The translations under genes were made by a program, and so were the position numbers. DNA of 64,000 nt from Yponomeuta sedellus (lineage: Eukaryota > Arthropoda > Insecta > Lepidoptera > Yponomeutidae). Location of the stretch: assembly GCA_934045075.1 (NCBI GenBank), contig OW203724.1:186001-250000 (forward strand), read 5' to 3'. Positions 34,460 through 44,872 of the stretch are shown piece after piece. Positions within the stretch are counted from its first letter, which is position 1. The number at the start of each line of letters is the position of its first letter. Under the pieces are notes generated by a model. It had not been told where the DNA came from and ran no database searches. It saw only the letters and a list, made by a program, of their open reading frames with translations.

Positions 34460-36200
34460 CCCATCAATCCGGAGGCCTCACTACCCTGCCGGAACGAGTT
34501 ACGTATTGATTACAGGTTGTTATATTTGGGATAGACCTGGGTACAGGCTCAGCTCTTTGCAGCTGAAGAGGTGCTGACGTCATTGTAGTTGTTACTGGTA
34601 TATAATAATCAAAATTATAATCGCCGTGTATGCTACGTGTCGGAGAATCGGGTATTAGGTATTTTCTATTTCTAACAATCTTTGTACCTAGCTGAGTGAT
34701 TACCTATCTCGTAACGTCAATCTCGTAGTTTTTGACTGATCGTTCCGGGTTGCCAATAATGTTGTACACTGTCTCTAAATTTTATTCTATGCCCGTTTGT
34801 AAGCGGAGGTAATCTTTTAGCGTCTTTGTCAAAATATTGTTTCATTTTTCCTTTGGCGGTTAATTAGTTCGTTTCGGTGGGTATCATTATTTTTAATGGC
34901 GATAAGAAATTCGTGTTTTATGGGTACTATGCTTCTGAGTCTTCTATTCTGCAATAGCTCAGCTGGTGAGGGTAATTGTTCTGACAGGGGTGTATTCAAA
35001 TATTCCAACAATGCCATTCTAAAGTCTACCTTTAAGTGATAAGCTTTTTCATAATATTCTTAACCACCTGAACTGCTCGTTCTGCTTGTCCATTGGACTG
35101 TGGGTACCTCGGCGATGACGTCACGTGTGTGAACCCCCAATCACGTGCAAACTTTGAAACTCTTTAGATATAAATTGTGGACCGCAGTCAGACATTACAA
35201 CCTCAGGGATGCCTTGTAATAATGTTTTGAGGTGATCTATTACCGATGACAACGTGCTACAGCTCGGCCGCTGGGAGAGTACGATCCTGAAACCTGTCTG
35301 TTTCATATGACTAGTGAAGGGAGATAATCAACGTTAGCATTCCTTACGTTATTCTTAACTAGCTTTTGCCACCGAATCACGATTTATATACGTAAATAAA
35401 TAAACTAATAGGTCTGTTATGTTACTATTTATTGCAAAAAATAATAAAACATAAAGTTAATTAAACGTACTTAACCATATTGAACATAAAATAACTATAT
35501 GCATATCATCATCATTTCCTGTTATCACTGGAATATTTTTTTAATTTATGCCAATTTTGCAATGCGATTTCATTTACCAGGCTGCAACAAATTATTAGAA
35601 TTAAAAACAAATTAGTGTAAAATATAACGACAGGCACATTATTATTTTCGTTATTTTTGGCACTCCAAAAAAATACGGTTGACATAACCTTGTAACAGCG
35701 TAGTACGGAATTTAGGCATCAACATTAAATATTGATTTCTTCTTTATTTAACATTTACGCAAAATATTATACTGATTGTAAGTTTACGTAAGAGTATAGT
35801 TTCAATGATAATTATTTGCTAGTAGGACAAATAGAACTTAAAAATATTTTTATCGAAAATTCAACGCCACTTCAAAGTTACGTCGTCCGTTCCATCGTGA
35901 TCTGTCAGGATCGTATTCTCCTAGCGGCCGGACATTAGTAAGCATAATAACTTCTAAGAATTTGCTGAAATAGTCCGCTACTACCAAATAATTTGGATTA
36001 TTGTAGTAGAACAAGTCCATGTCAACTTTTTGCCAAGATCGTTTTGGGACGCCGTGTGGTTACAATTCTTGTTTTCTATTACATTTTCTGAATGTTAAGC
36101 ATGTTTGGCAGTTGGTATTTAAGTTTTTTAGTTTGTTATTTAATTCAGGCCAAAAAACAGTCTCTCTCGCTCTCAATTTGCATTTTTCTAGGCCTACATG
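34460..36200 (-). pseudogene. Ty3/gypsy B: integrase and Pol C-terminus
   Basis: On the minus strand, starting at 36200, the sequence reads HVGLEKCKLRARETVFWP, then NTNCQTCLTFRKCNRKQEL, the HHCC zinc-binding module of gypsy integrase. The core continues with LVVADYFSKFLEV near 35990, then after a 550-bp foreign AT-rich stretch (about 35320-35880) LQGIPEVVMSDCGPQFISKEFQ with the second catalytic Asp, then NGQAERAVQVVKNIMKKA with the catalytic Glu. RLPPLTNGHRIKFRD near 34790 is the C-terminal DNA-binding fold, and TRSGRVVRPP near 34490 is the usual Pol end. Stops and frameshifts are present. The upstream half of the same gene is at 45047-46905. Confidence 0.85.
36196..36200. other. target-site duplication, left (ACATG)
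   Basis: ACATG directly precedes the 5' LTR and is repeated at 45042-45046 right after the 3' LTR. Five bases is a normal length for BEL/Pao integrase. The site lies in the zinc-binding motif of the host gypsy integrase, whose reading frame continues if the insert is removed. Confidence 0.9.
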
Positions 36201-36369
36201 TGTTGGAATCTAAACCAACATTGAGATTTAATTTTTATTGTGGCAACACTATGTTTTTCTCTGCCTTCTTGTCTTCGACGATATTACAAGTGCACACGCA
36301 TATTTTGAGTTTTATTTTTATAAATAATTTCATACAGGAAAACAGACCCTAAAGCCAGTGATTTCTTCA
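36201..36369 (+). repeat. BEL 5' LTR (169 bp)
   Basis: It begins TGTTGGAATCTAAACC and ends GTGATTTCTTCA. I compared it base by base with 44873-45041 and saw no difference. At 169 bp it is short for a BEL LTR. Confidence 0.93.
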
Positions 36370-36387
36370 TGGTCCTTCGGCGGTCAG
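36370..36387 (+). other. BEL primer binding site
   Basis: TGGTCCTTCGGCGGTCAG starts at the base after the LTR with the expected TGG. I could not assign the matching tRNA from memory. Confidence 0.7.
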
Positions 36388-37150
36388 TCTGTGCTATTAA
36401 AATCAAGTGCGTCAATAGTGCATCGGAGTCAAGCTGCAAAAATTCATCGGGCGGTGAGGTTTACAAAAGCTTATAGCTGATCAAGGTTGCGACGCCATTA
36501 CGCAGTCCAACCAACATCGCAGCGCCGGCGTCGGTCAAGCTGCCAACATCAGCCCGCAAACTACGTGCTAAAAGACATTTGATGTCTCCTTCACACGTCA
36601 AAAACATCTCTCTCAACTTTGCCTTGCTTCTTCCTAACTTGATCGGATCTTGTTCGGTGTGCAATTTTTTATCTGCAAGTGTGACGCTTATCACAGGCCG
36701 TAAATGTTCTGTGGCGCTTACTCATAAGTGGAACTTGGTCGAATTATTCTGTGAGTGGAACGCGCTTTCGTTCGACGGTTAAGTTGGCAACGGATGATAT
36801 CGCACCGCACTTCATCGGATCATACGCATCGGACTTGCTCTATGGTACTTTTTAACAACGCAAACTTGCTTCACTAACTTATCTTTCTGCGAATGCGGCC
36901 ATTTTGGTGTTTGCTTACATTTCGAAAAAATTCGTTGTTTCGTTTTATTTTTTAAGTTTATGCTGTATAACCCAGTGTTGTTTTCTTACTCATTGTAACG
37001 AACGAAGCATTTTAGCAATAAGATATTGCTAAACAACGGCATTACTCGTAAGTACTACATGACTAAATGTAAGCTGGACTAGAGCACGTGAGGCATTTAT
37101 AGTTTCGTCGCAAATTTGTAAATTTAAGTGTTATTTTATTACCATTAGCT
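36388..37150 (+). other. BEL 5' leader
   Basis: A 763-bp untranslated leader between the primer binding site and the Gag-Pol start. Short frames exist on both strands but none has family features. Confidence 0.7.
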
Positions 37151-40100
37151 ATGCAGAACGAAGAAGAAAACATGAAAGGCGATTTGAGCGACAAAAAGAT
37201 GATCGCGCGACGCGGCGCGCTAAAAGGGATGTTGACCCGAATAAAAGGCAAAATAGGCTTGGGGCTCGAGAACGAGTCAATCCATATGCTAAAGCTACTC
37301 GAGGAAAAGGCAATCAGTTCTTTTGGTGAGTACGAGAATCTGACATTAGAGATAGGTGATGGTGAAGATCCGGGTGCCACGGAGTCGTGTTTCTATGAGT
37401 GCGTGGCCGCCATACGAACCCAGATCAGTCTGAAATCAGATACAACGAAGGCCGAACCGATTTCTAATGCGAACTCTCTTTCAGTGTCTAGATTAAAGTT
37501 GCCAGATATTCAATTAAAACCTTTTGATGGCAAATATACGGAATACAAACCGTTTATTGAAATGTTCAATGCGTTAATACACAACGACAAGGGAATTGAC
37601 GACATTCAAAAGTTCTTTTACTTGAGGAGCTTTCTCAAAGGTGAAGCCTATGATTTAATAAAAAATCTCCCAGTGATAGGGTCAAGCTACGACGAAGCGT
37701 TGCAAATTTTAAATAAGCGTTATGACAATAAGCACAAAATAGTCCATGAGCATATCTCTGGCCTATTCGACTTGCCATGTATGAATAAATCTAACGCTAC
37801 AGCACTTCGCTCCTTGATTTCTATCACCAAACAGCACTTAGCTGCGTTGAAGAACTTAGGAGAACCAATAGATAATTGGGACAGCATACTAGTTTGCCTG
37901 CTTGTTAGGAAGCTAGATCCTGTGACAGGTAGGGCATATCACTTAGAACGTGACAATTCTGTCCAACCAACTTTTAATGAATTTATTAAATTCCTAGAAG
38001 ACCGGGCTCTCGCTTTGGAGAGTAGTGAGAGCAAAGAGGTCTCCGGCTATGCTGTCAGCAAACCAGCAGCTGCGTCCAAGGTGGCGAACGTTGTGGTAAA
38101 GGAGCTGAAATGTCTCTTCTGCAGTAAGTCCGATCATAAATTATTTGCATGCCCCAAGTTCGTGCTGGCCTCCATCAAGGAGCGCCTAGCCTTTGTCAAA
38201 GACAAAGACTTGTGCAACACATGCCTAAATTCTCATCGAGGTCGATGCAAGTTTCACTTTAAGTGTCAACATTGCAAACAAGGACACAATACTCTTTTGC
38301 ATGTAGAATGTGATCAAGACACATCAAATGAGGCGAAACATAACAAAAAATCTTCAAATGTGTCATTAAACAATGTCAATGTAAAAAATCAAGTGTTATT
38401 ACCAACTGCAAAAGTAAAACTCACTACCAAAAATGGTAAAGAGATTATAGTCAAAGCACTTTTGGACTCTGGCAGCCAGACATCTTTAATTACTGAAAAA
38501 GTGGCCAAAGAAGTAGGTAGAAAGTTAACACCCAATTCAACTGATATTTTAGGCATTGCAAATACAGAAAAATCTGTCAAATTTTCAACTCAATTGGACA
38601 TATTTTCATGTGCTTACCCATATAAAGTAAACGCAAATCTCCTGGTAGTAGATCACATTACTACAAATTTGCCACAAACTGCCATTGATATGTCCAGTAT
38701 TCAAATACCCAAAAACATTAAACTAGCCGATGACACATTTCACTCCACAAGCGAGATAGGTATTTTACTAGCTGCTGATATCTTTTTCCAGGCGCTGCTT
38801 CCCCAGCCTGAGCTCCAACACCGTGATGCTGCACAACCAAGCCTGGTCCACACCCAGTTTGGTTACATACTAGGAGGTAGCGTCCCAAGCTCACTTCAAA
38901 AGGATTCTGCTGTTGCTCTTTTCTGTCAAGAATGTCAGACAGACATTAAACAAACGATTAGTAACTTTTGGCAAACAGAAAAGGTCCCAGAAATATATGC
39001 GGAACACACGTCTGAGCAGCAATATTGTGAAAAGTTTTTTGCGGATACCGTAGAACTGAATGAAGACAAATTCACGGTTTCCTTGCCTTTAAAAATACCT
39101 ATCTATGACGTGAATAATACGTTAGGAGATTCATTCGGTCTAGCATTAAAAAGATTTATTAATCTCGAAAAAAGGTTGCAGAAAGATCATCAATTATATG
39201 ATGACTATAAAGATTTTATTCACGAATATGTCGAATTGGGCCATGGCTCTTACAAGGACATTTCCTCATATGATCTTTCTACAGATCCAGTATACTTTTT
39301 GCCTCATCATGCTGTTATCAGGCAAGATGCAATTACAACAAAATTGAGAACAGTATTTGATGGCTCAATGAGAACAAGCAACAAAATATCATTAAATGAT
39401 TTAATGTACAATGGGCCAATAGTTCAACAGGAGCTGTTCGATATTTTGCTGTCCTTTAGGCTGCACAAATATTTTTTTGCTTGCGACATCAGACGTATGT
39501 TTCGAAATATATTTATTCAAAAAGAACAACGCTCATTACAAAACATACTCTGGCGAGACAGTATGGACGAGCCGATACAATGTATCCAATTAAATACAGT
39601 CACCTATGGCTTAAAAAGTTCGTCGTATTTAGCTACACGATGCCTTATGGAGCTAGCTACAAGATATGAAAATGAATATCCTCTAGCAAGGTCTGTGTTG
39701 TTAGACTCTACATATATAGACGATGCTCTCCATACAGACAGTAACTTAGCGAACATAATTGACACAAAAAATCAATTAATTGAATTACTTAAGAAAGGTA
39801 GTTTTCAACTACATAAATGGTCTGCCAATCACGAGTCAATCTTGGCCGACATCCCTGAGCAGCAGCAGAATTTTGGAGAAGTGGAGCTAAAAAAGGATAT
39901 CAAAACATTAGGTATAAAATTTGATATCGACTCAGATTCATTCAAACTCTCATGTCCTGTTTCCGAACAAGTTCCCAAAACTAAGAGACAAATTTTAAGC
40001 TTCATTAGCCAATTCTATGACCCATTGGGCATTGCTGGACCGATCTTTGTTCAGGCCAAGACCATTATGCAAAAATTGTGGCAATCAAATGTTGATTGGG

Positions 40101-42289
40101 ATTCTGTTCCCACACCTATTATACAAAAAGAATGGCTCCAATTCTATACGGAGTTACAAGAAATGAAGCCAATAACAATAAAGAGAAATGTTTCTGTAGA
40201 GAATTGTCAATCAGCTCAAATTGTTGGATTTGGAGATGCGTCAATTTTGGCCTACGGCGCGGCCATATATCTAAGAGTCACTGATAAGCAAGGAAATGTA
40301 AAAATGTCACTTCTGTGTTCTAAGTCAAGGATAGCGCCCAAAGACAATAAATTGTCGGTTCCTAGACTGGAATTAAATGCTGGTTTACTTTTGGCAAAAT
40401 TAAGCATGAGAGTGTACAATACTTTAATAAAAAAGTTGCCAATACAAAGCGTACATCTTTTCAGTGATTCTCAAGTGGTATTGGCCTGGCAAAGAACGAA
40501 TCCAGCAAAGCTTAATACCTATGTTGCAAATAGGGTCAAATTAATAAATGAATATACAAAGTCATTTCAATGGTCTTACATAAAAACAGATCAAAACCCA
40601 GCTGATTGTTTAAGTAGAGGGCTTAACCCAAGTGACCTACAGGGTAACCAACTGTGGTGGTGTGGACCTCCACGCCTCTCAGATCCCGATTATGATTTTA
40701 ACGATACTTCAGTTGAAGTACCCAATGACTTACCTGAAATTAAGGGTCCCAAGCACGGCGAGATGGTGTGTGCAGCATCACAAAGCAAACCGGTATCATT
40801 TTGTAGCGATTTATTACAAAAATACTCTAACATAAATAAAGCGACAAATGTGCTTGCTTATATAATAAGATTTTGTAAGAATGCAAGGCCAGGTTCTAGC
40901 AAGATTAAACACAATTTTGTCACTTACACAGAGTCTAACCAGGCATTGCAATTGTTCATTAAAGATGAACAATCAAAATTCTTTGAAAGGGATCTGGCTT
41001 CCTTACAGGCAGGTAGAAAGATATCGCCTTATTTACAGTCAAAAAATCCTTTTGTAGATGCAAATGGCATATTAAGAGTAGGCGGCAGGTTGCAGCACTC
41101 TTCTTTACCCTATAGCCAGAAACATCAGATAATTTTACCTAAGGACTCAAAATTGACTAACTTAATTATTGAAAATGAACATTTAAAATTATTACATGCT
41201 GGTCAAAAAGAAGTGTTGAGTAGCCTTCATCAACGCTATTGGATAGCTAATGGTCTACGAACTGTTAAGAGGTTTGTGAATAAGTGCCTCACGTGTTTTA
41301 GATTAAAAGGTATTACAGCGAAACAGCTGATGGGGTCGCTACCCGCTGATAGGGTCAATGCTGATCGCCCTTTTCAAAAGGTTGGAGTGGACTTCGCTGG
41401 ACCAATTATGATCAAGCAATCAAGAGTAAGAAGTGTCCTCACAACAAAGGGATACATCGCTGTATATGTGTGTTTTGTCACCAAGGCAATACACTTGGAA
41501 TTGGTGTCAGATTTGACAACCGACACTTTCTTAGCTAGTTTCAAACGCTTCATTGCAAGACGTAATGTTCCAACGGAAGTCTACTGCGACAACGCAGCTA
41601 CCTTTAAGGCTGCAAGCAGCCAGTTGTCTGAGCTCTATAAGCTAAATAATTCTAAACTTCATAAAGTACAAGTACAACATGTAACTTCAAAATTAGGAAT
41701 AACCTTTCATTTTATTCCTAGCTATTCTCCAGTATTTGGTGGACTATGGGAATCGGCTGTAAAAAGTGTTAAATATCACTTGAAAAGAGTGCTAGGCTCA
41801 CATATATTAACATATGAAGAATTGTACACTGTCTTAGTGCAAATAGAAAGTATCTTAAACTCAAGACCGATAACCCCATTGTCATCAGATATAGAAGACC
41901 TTTCCTTTCTAACACCTGGTCACTTCTTGACTGGCGCGCCCCTGACTTGCTATCCTGAGCAGGATATCACTAATTTACCTGATAACAGACTTAAATTTTG
42001 GCGCAAATGTATTGCATTAAAACAACATTTCTGGAGATATTGGTCAAAACAATATTTGAATGTATTACAAAATCGTCCTAAATGGAAGGACACTTTGCCG
42101 AATGTACAAGAAGGAGCTCTTGTCATCTTACGTGAAATGGATACTCCACCAATGACCTGGCCAATGGCTAGAGTGACAAAAACCTTTCCTGGACATGACG
42201 GTAAAGTTAGAGCATTAGAAGTAAAAAAGGCTAACGGTAAAGTGCATAAAACTTCTATTACTAAAGTATGTTTACTACCTATAGACTAA
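37151..42289 (+). CDS. BEL/Pao Gag-Pol polyprotein (1712 aa, intact)
   Basis: A single uninterrupted frame. Residues about 110-300 form the gag-like domain (LPDIQLKPFDGKYTEYKPF, then FYLRSFLKGEAYDLI). A CX2CX4HX4C zinc knuckle lies at 321-334, followed by a second Cys/His cluster ending CKQGHNTLLH. The aspartic protease has LLDSGSQTSLI at about 437-447. RT has its first Asp at about 779 (ACDIRRMF) and the active site YIDD at 855-858. RNase H has GDAS with Asp 1029 and SDSQ with Asp 1106. Integrase has an HHCC module at about 1345-1395, then Asp 1414, Asp 1480 and Glu 1534 for the DDE triad. NSRPITPLSSD and TPGHFLTGAPL follow, the usual BEL C-terminal motifs. The ATG at 37151 is the first in frame. 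Length and domain order are typical, and every expected catalytic residue is present. Confidence 0.95.
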   Translation: MQNEEENMKGDLSDKKMIARRGALKGMLTRIKGKIGLGLENESIHMLKLLEEKAISSFGEYENLTLEIGDGEDPGATESCFYECVAAIRTQISLKSDTTKAEPISNANSLSVSRLKLPDIQLKPFDGKYTEYKPFIEMFNALIHNDKGIDDIQKFFYLRSFLKGEAYDLIKNLPVIGSSYDEALQILNKRYDNKHKIVHEHISGLFDLPCMNKSNATALRSLISITKQHLAALKNLGEPIDNWDSILVCLLVRKLDPVTGRAYHLERDNSVQPTFNEFIKFLEDRALALESSESKEVSGYAVSKPAAASKVANVVVKELKCLFCSKSDHKLFACPKFVLASIKERLAFVKDKDLCNTCLNSHRGRCKFHFKCQHCKQGHNTLLHVECDQDTSNEAKHNKKSSNVSLNNVNVKNQVLLPTAKVKLTTKNGKEIIVKALLDSGSQTSLITEKVAKEVGRKLTPNSTDILGIANTEKSVKFSTQLDIFSCAYPYKVNANLLVVDHITTNLPQTAIDMSSIQIPKNIKLADDTFHSTSEIGILLAADIFFQALLPQPELQHRDAAQPSLVHTQFGYILGGSVPSSLQKDSAVALFCQECQTDIKQTISNFWQTEKVPEIYAEHTSEQQYCEKFFADTVELNEDKFTVSLPLKIPIYDVNNTLGDSFGLALKRFINLEKRLQKDHQLYDDYKDFIHEYVELGHGSYKDISSYDLSTDPVYFLPHHAVIRQDAITTKLRTVFDGSMRTSNKISLNDLMYNGPIVQQELFDILLSFRLHKYFFACDIRRMFRNIFIQKEQRSLQNILWRDSMDEPIQCIQLNTVTYGLKSSSYLATRCLMELATRYENEYPLARSVLLDSTYIDDALHTDSNLANIIDTKNQLIELLKKGSFQLHKWSANHESILADIPEQQQNFGEVELKKDIKTLGIKFDIDSDSFKLSCPVSEQVPKTKRQILSFISQFYDPLGIAGPIFVQAKTIMQKLWQSNVDWDSVPTPIIQKEWLQFYTELQEMKPITIKRNVSVENCQSAQIVGFGDASILAYGAAIYLRVTDKQGNVKMSLLCSKSRIAPKDNKLSVPRLELNAGLLLAKLSMRVYNTLIKKLPIQSVHLFSDSQVVLAWQRTNPAKLNTYVANRVKLINEYTKSFQWSYIKTDQNPADCLSRGLNPSDLQGNQLWWCGPPRLSDPDYDFNDTSVEVPNDLPEIKGPKHGEMVCAASQSKPVSFCSDLLQKYSNINKATNVLAYIIRFCKNARPGSSKIKHNFVTYTESNQALQLFIKDEQSKFFERDLASLQAGRKISPYLQSKNPFVDANGILRVGGRLQHSSLPYSQKHQIILPKDSKLTNLIIENEHLKLLHAGQKEVLSSLHQRYWIANGLRTVKRFVNKCLTCFRLKGITAKQLMGSLPADRVNADRPFQKVGVDFAGPIMIKQSRVRSVLTTKGYIAVYVCFVTKAIHLELVSDLTTDTFLASFKRFIARRNVPTEVYCDNAATFKAASSQLSELYKLNNSKLHKVQVQHVTSKLGITFHFIPSYSPVFGGLWESAVKSVKYHLKRVLGSHILTYEELYTVLVQIESILNSRPITPLSSDIEDLSFLTPGHFLTGAPLTCYPEQDITNLPDNRLKFWRKCIALKQHFWRYWSKQYLNVLQNRPKWKDTLPNVQEGALVILREMDTPPMTWPMARVTKTFPGHDGKVRALEVKKANGKVHKTSITKVCLLPID

Positions 42290-42576
42290 GAATAACTTAA
42301 CTAATGTTAACATAAAATAATAAAATGTATACTATACTTACCTTTAATGTGACACCTCAATACTTACCTGTCATACTTACAAATAATTTGTATAAGTTAA
42401 TTTGAAGATAGGTAAACACTAGAATATAACTCGCAATGTAAAAAACTCATACAGTTTATTATGTGTATTAGTAGGTATATTACAAATTGTGTCATATTAG
42501 AACGTAACACAATTACTTATTTAAGGATTAATGATGATCTCTAGCACGAAGTGCATTTATGTTATTTTTTTTTACT

Positions 42577-42578
<2 letters not shown>
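42290..42578 (+). other. BEL 3' non-coding region before the viral insert
   Basis: AT-rich, with no ORF. The remaining BEL 3' region is at 44641-44872 on the other side of the insert. The junctions are approximate. Confidence 0.6.

Positions 42579-42667
<89 letters not shown>
42579..42667 (-). other. 89-nt poly(A) tract (poly-T on the plus strand)
   Basis: An uninterrupted run of T from 42579 to 42667. On the minus strand it directly follows the 3' UTR of the viral-like gene, as the poly(A) tail of a reverse-transcribed mRNA. A few more T-rich bases (TTTTTTTTTACTTC) lie beyond it. Such a long pure run decays fast, which suggests a young insertion. Confidence 0.85.
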
Positions 42668-42672
<5 letters not shown>

Positions 42673-42732
42673 AATCAGGGAAAAGGAAAATGCATATATA
42701 GGAACAAAAAATATTGTACAAGAGGAACATTT

Positions 42733-44640
42733 TTAACTAATGATAGATGATGCATCGAGCAATCTCCTCCTCTTTGCTCCACTGCTAGAGCTGTTCTCCG
42801 TCTCTTCAATTTTGCGCTTCAATAGATAATTTCTGAAGGTTGTGCTAGTATCTTCCTCAGTTCCTATGTTTAAGTGTCTCTGGAGAGTTTTCAACATTTG
42901 TAGTTTCTGATCATTGCTCTTTTTAACCAGAAAATGATTTGTTTGAAATATGGTAGTAGCTGTATAATTCTCTGGCAATTTATCTGAATTCTTGCTTAAC
43001 CATTCTATTGACTTGGTTTCTACTCCTTTGATTAGAGAAGGAATTTTCTTTATGGTAAATTGAGGGAGTATTGAGCAATAAGACTCTTCATCTCTTGTGA
43101 CCTCTTTTCCTGCAGACAATATAACTTCAGATTCACAAGTCAAGTTCTTCCCTGCATCCAGTGAGATTAGTCCTGATGCTAAATCAAGTTTTAATATGTA
43201 CTTGCTGTATCTTATCTCTTTGGTGTCACGCACCACGAGCCCAGCCATGTTTCCTCGACAAAAGTTATAGAAAACTGCAATGAATAAATTGTCCCTGCTA
43301 CCCATCATCACTTTTTCAGTGATAATCTTTTTTAGAAAATTTGAATATCTATCTTGTAAGGAAATGGGAACGTACTTTGATAGTATTTGAGGAAACAAAG
43401 GGAAAAAATTCCCGGTCTTCACATTTAATTTTATTTTCCCAATTACTGTTATATTGTATTGGATTGCTTTTATCAATAATCTTTTCGGGCTCAACAAATA
43501 ATATAATGATGGATCTGATATTTTTATCTGATCACTGAGTTCATTGAAATTTGTGCACACGGGAGCGACGCACAATGTTTGATTGTTCACCCTGCTCTTT
43601 ATCTCATTTTCATGGACATAACCGCTTTCTGGGTCACCATACTCGATATCAATGTTCTCTGAAAACCTTAATGCACCTATCTCTGAATCCTCATTTGTTT
43701 GAGACCCAATTTCTCTTCTTATTACTGACGCTCTTTCTTCTCTTACTCCCAGCAATTCATAAAATCTTTTTTGGAAATATCTTTTGCAGTTGTATCTGAT
43801 TTGTTTTACTGATAACCCCCGAGTGCTCTCAAAGTTTTTTGTTAAAAACACAGCAATATTTGATATTATGTAGATCAACTCTTTCATTGTGGTCCTGTTG
43901 ATACTAATTGTTAGCAATGCATCTGCATTGTGGAGGAAAAACCCCTTTGAAATGGAACTCTCAAAATATACAAGTTCCTCTCCATTTACCCTCTTAAACT
44001 CCACACCATCAACATTTTGGTGAATTGACTCATAGAGTTTGGTTGCTTTGGGATAAAATTTAATTCCGTCCCGTTCAATTACTGGATTGATTTTCATTCC
44101 AATTACTCCTTTTACGAACTTAGTATACTTGTTCTCATCGGTATACTCAAGGACTTTGACAAAGGGATAATCATTAATTTTAATGACTCTCACATAATCC
44201 CTGATCTTGTGATAATTCAAATTATTGGCTTGGCAATGTTTTATTAGATTGAGGCAGACTGAGGTAATTTCTAGATTCTGGCCTTTTACCTCAGATAGTT
44301 CTGTCATTAAATTTTCAACCCTGTATTGTGGCTGTAGTAGTGCATGTGATACATATATAAATTTAGGATCAAGACCCGGTAAGACTGGTAAATACCTATG
44401 CCTTTGATCTATTTGACTTTGAATATAATTAAGCATGCTAGGGATTTTCCTCACATCAAGATTACTTTCCGCCACAACTTTCTTTATCTGATTCAGATAA
44501 TAATCAGGGATCTCCTCATATTCAATTATGTTGCTCAATCCCAATGCATGCAAAATGCTTGGCTTTACCAATTCTTTGGGAATGTCGATGTTATTTGGGT
44601 TTACAGGAACCAATACTGAAGAATAGTAGTCAAGCCTTAA
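42733..44640 (-). pseudogene. endogenous orthomyxovirus-like PB2 (5'-truncated, frame open)
   Basis: The frame is open from a stop at 44641-44643 to the TAA at 42733, about 635 codons, with no ATG near its start, so the N-terminal part is missing. Counting from 44613, residues 71-80 read RHRYLPVLPG and are followed by FIYV..ALLQ, the arrangement in the N-terminal half of PB2. A middle region of mixed helix and strand sits where the cap-binding domain belongs. Residues 403-427 (FFPLFP...LQDRYSNFL) and the following glycine- and charge-rich stretch match the order of the 627-like domain. The C-terminus has a bipartite nuclear signal, KRK at 599-601 and KRRR at 614-617 with a 12-residue spacer, as PB2 has. 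PB2 is the polymerase subunit that binds host mRNA caps in the nucleus. The 3' UTR is about 65 nt without AATAAA, and a long poly(A) follows. No stop or frameshift interrupts the body. The family call is by eye; another viral polymerase or nucleoprotein remains possible. Confidence 0.7.
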
Positions 44641-44872
44641 TTAACCATTTGTTATACATAGCTCTTATTAAGTTTTTAATAAGATAGTGATAAATTCAAA
44701 AATTACCTTAAAAGATTACAGTCCACTTTCCTAGCTATCTAAAGCTATGTAACACAAGTTTAATGTAACACATCATGCTTACATTGTTTTATTTTAATCT
44801 TGTAGACAATTTGTTAGAAGATTATGCTAGTTATGTCCTTATTAATTATCTTTGTTTCCTGTGTTTGGAATA
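44641..44872 (+). other. BEL 3' region after the viral insert
   Basis: All three minus-strand frames contain stops here, so no further viral coding sequence is seen. The bases just before the LTR (TGTTTGGAATA) are only weakly purine-rich, so the polypurine tract is not obvious. Confidence 0.5.

Noticed and set aside
34440..34530. A fifth receptor exon after the TTCTTTCAG acceptor-like site
   Set aside because: The phase-0 frame has a stop after eight codons, and on the minus strand the same bases encode the gypsy Pol end TRSGRVVRPP.
42551..42750. Poly-Phe frames over the T run
   Set aside because: They are translations of the poly-T tract.
42733..44640. The opposite-strand frame as a BEL envelope or accessory gene
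   Set aside because: It is antisense to BEL, ends in a poly(A) tract on its own strand and has no signal peptide or membrane segment. Its motifs fit a viral polymerase subunit better.
42733..44640. The viral frame as contamination by a present-day virus
   Set aside because: It is flanked on both sides by BEL sequence inside matching LTRs and a target duplication, and is 5'-truncated with a poly(A) tract, all of which fit genomic integration.
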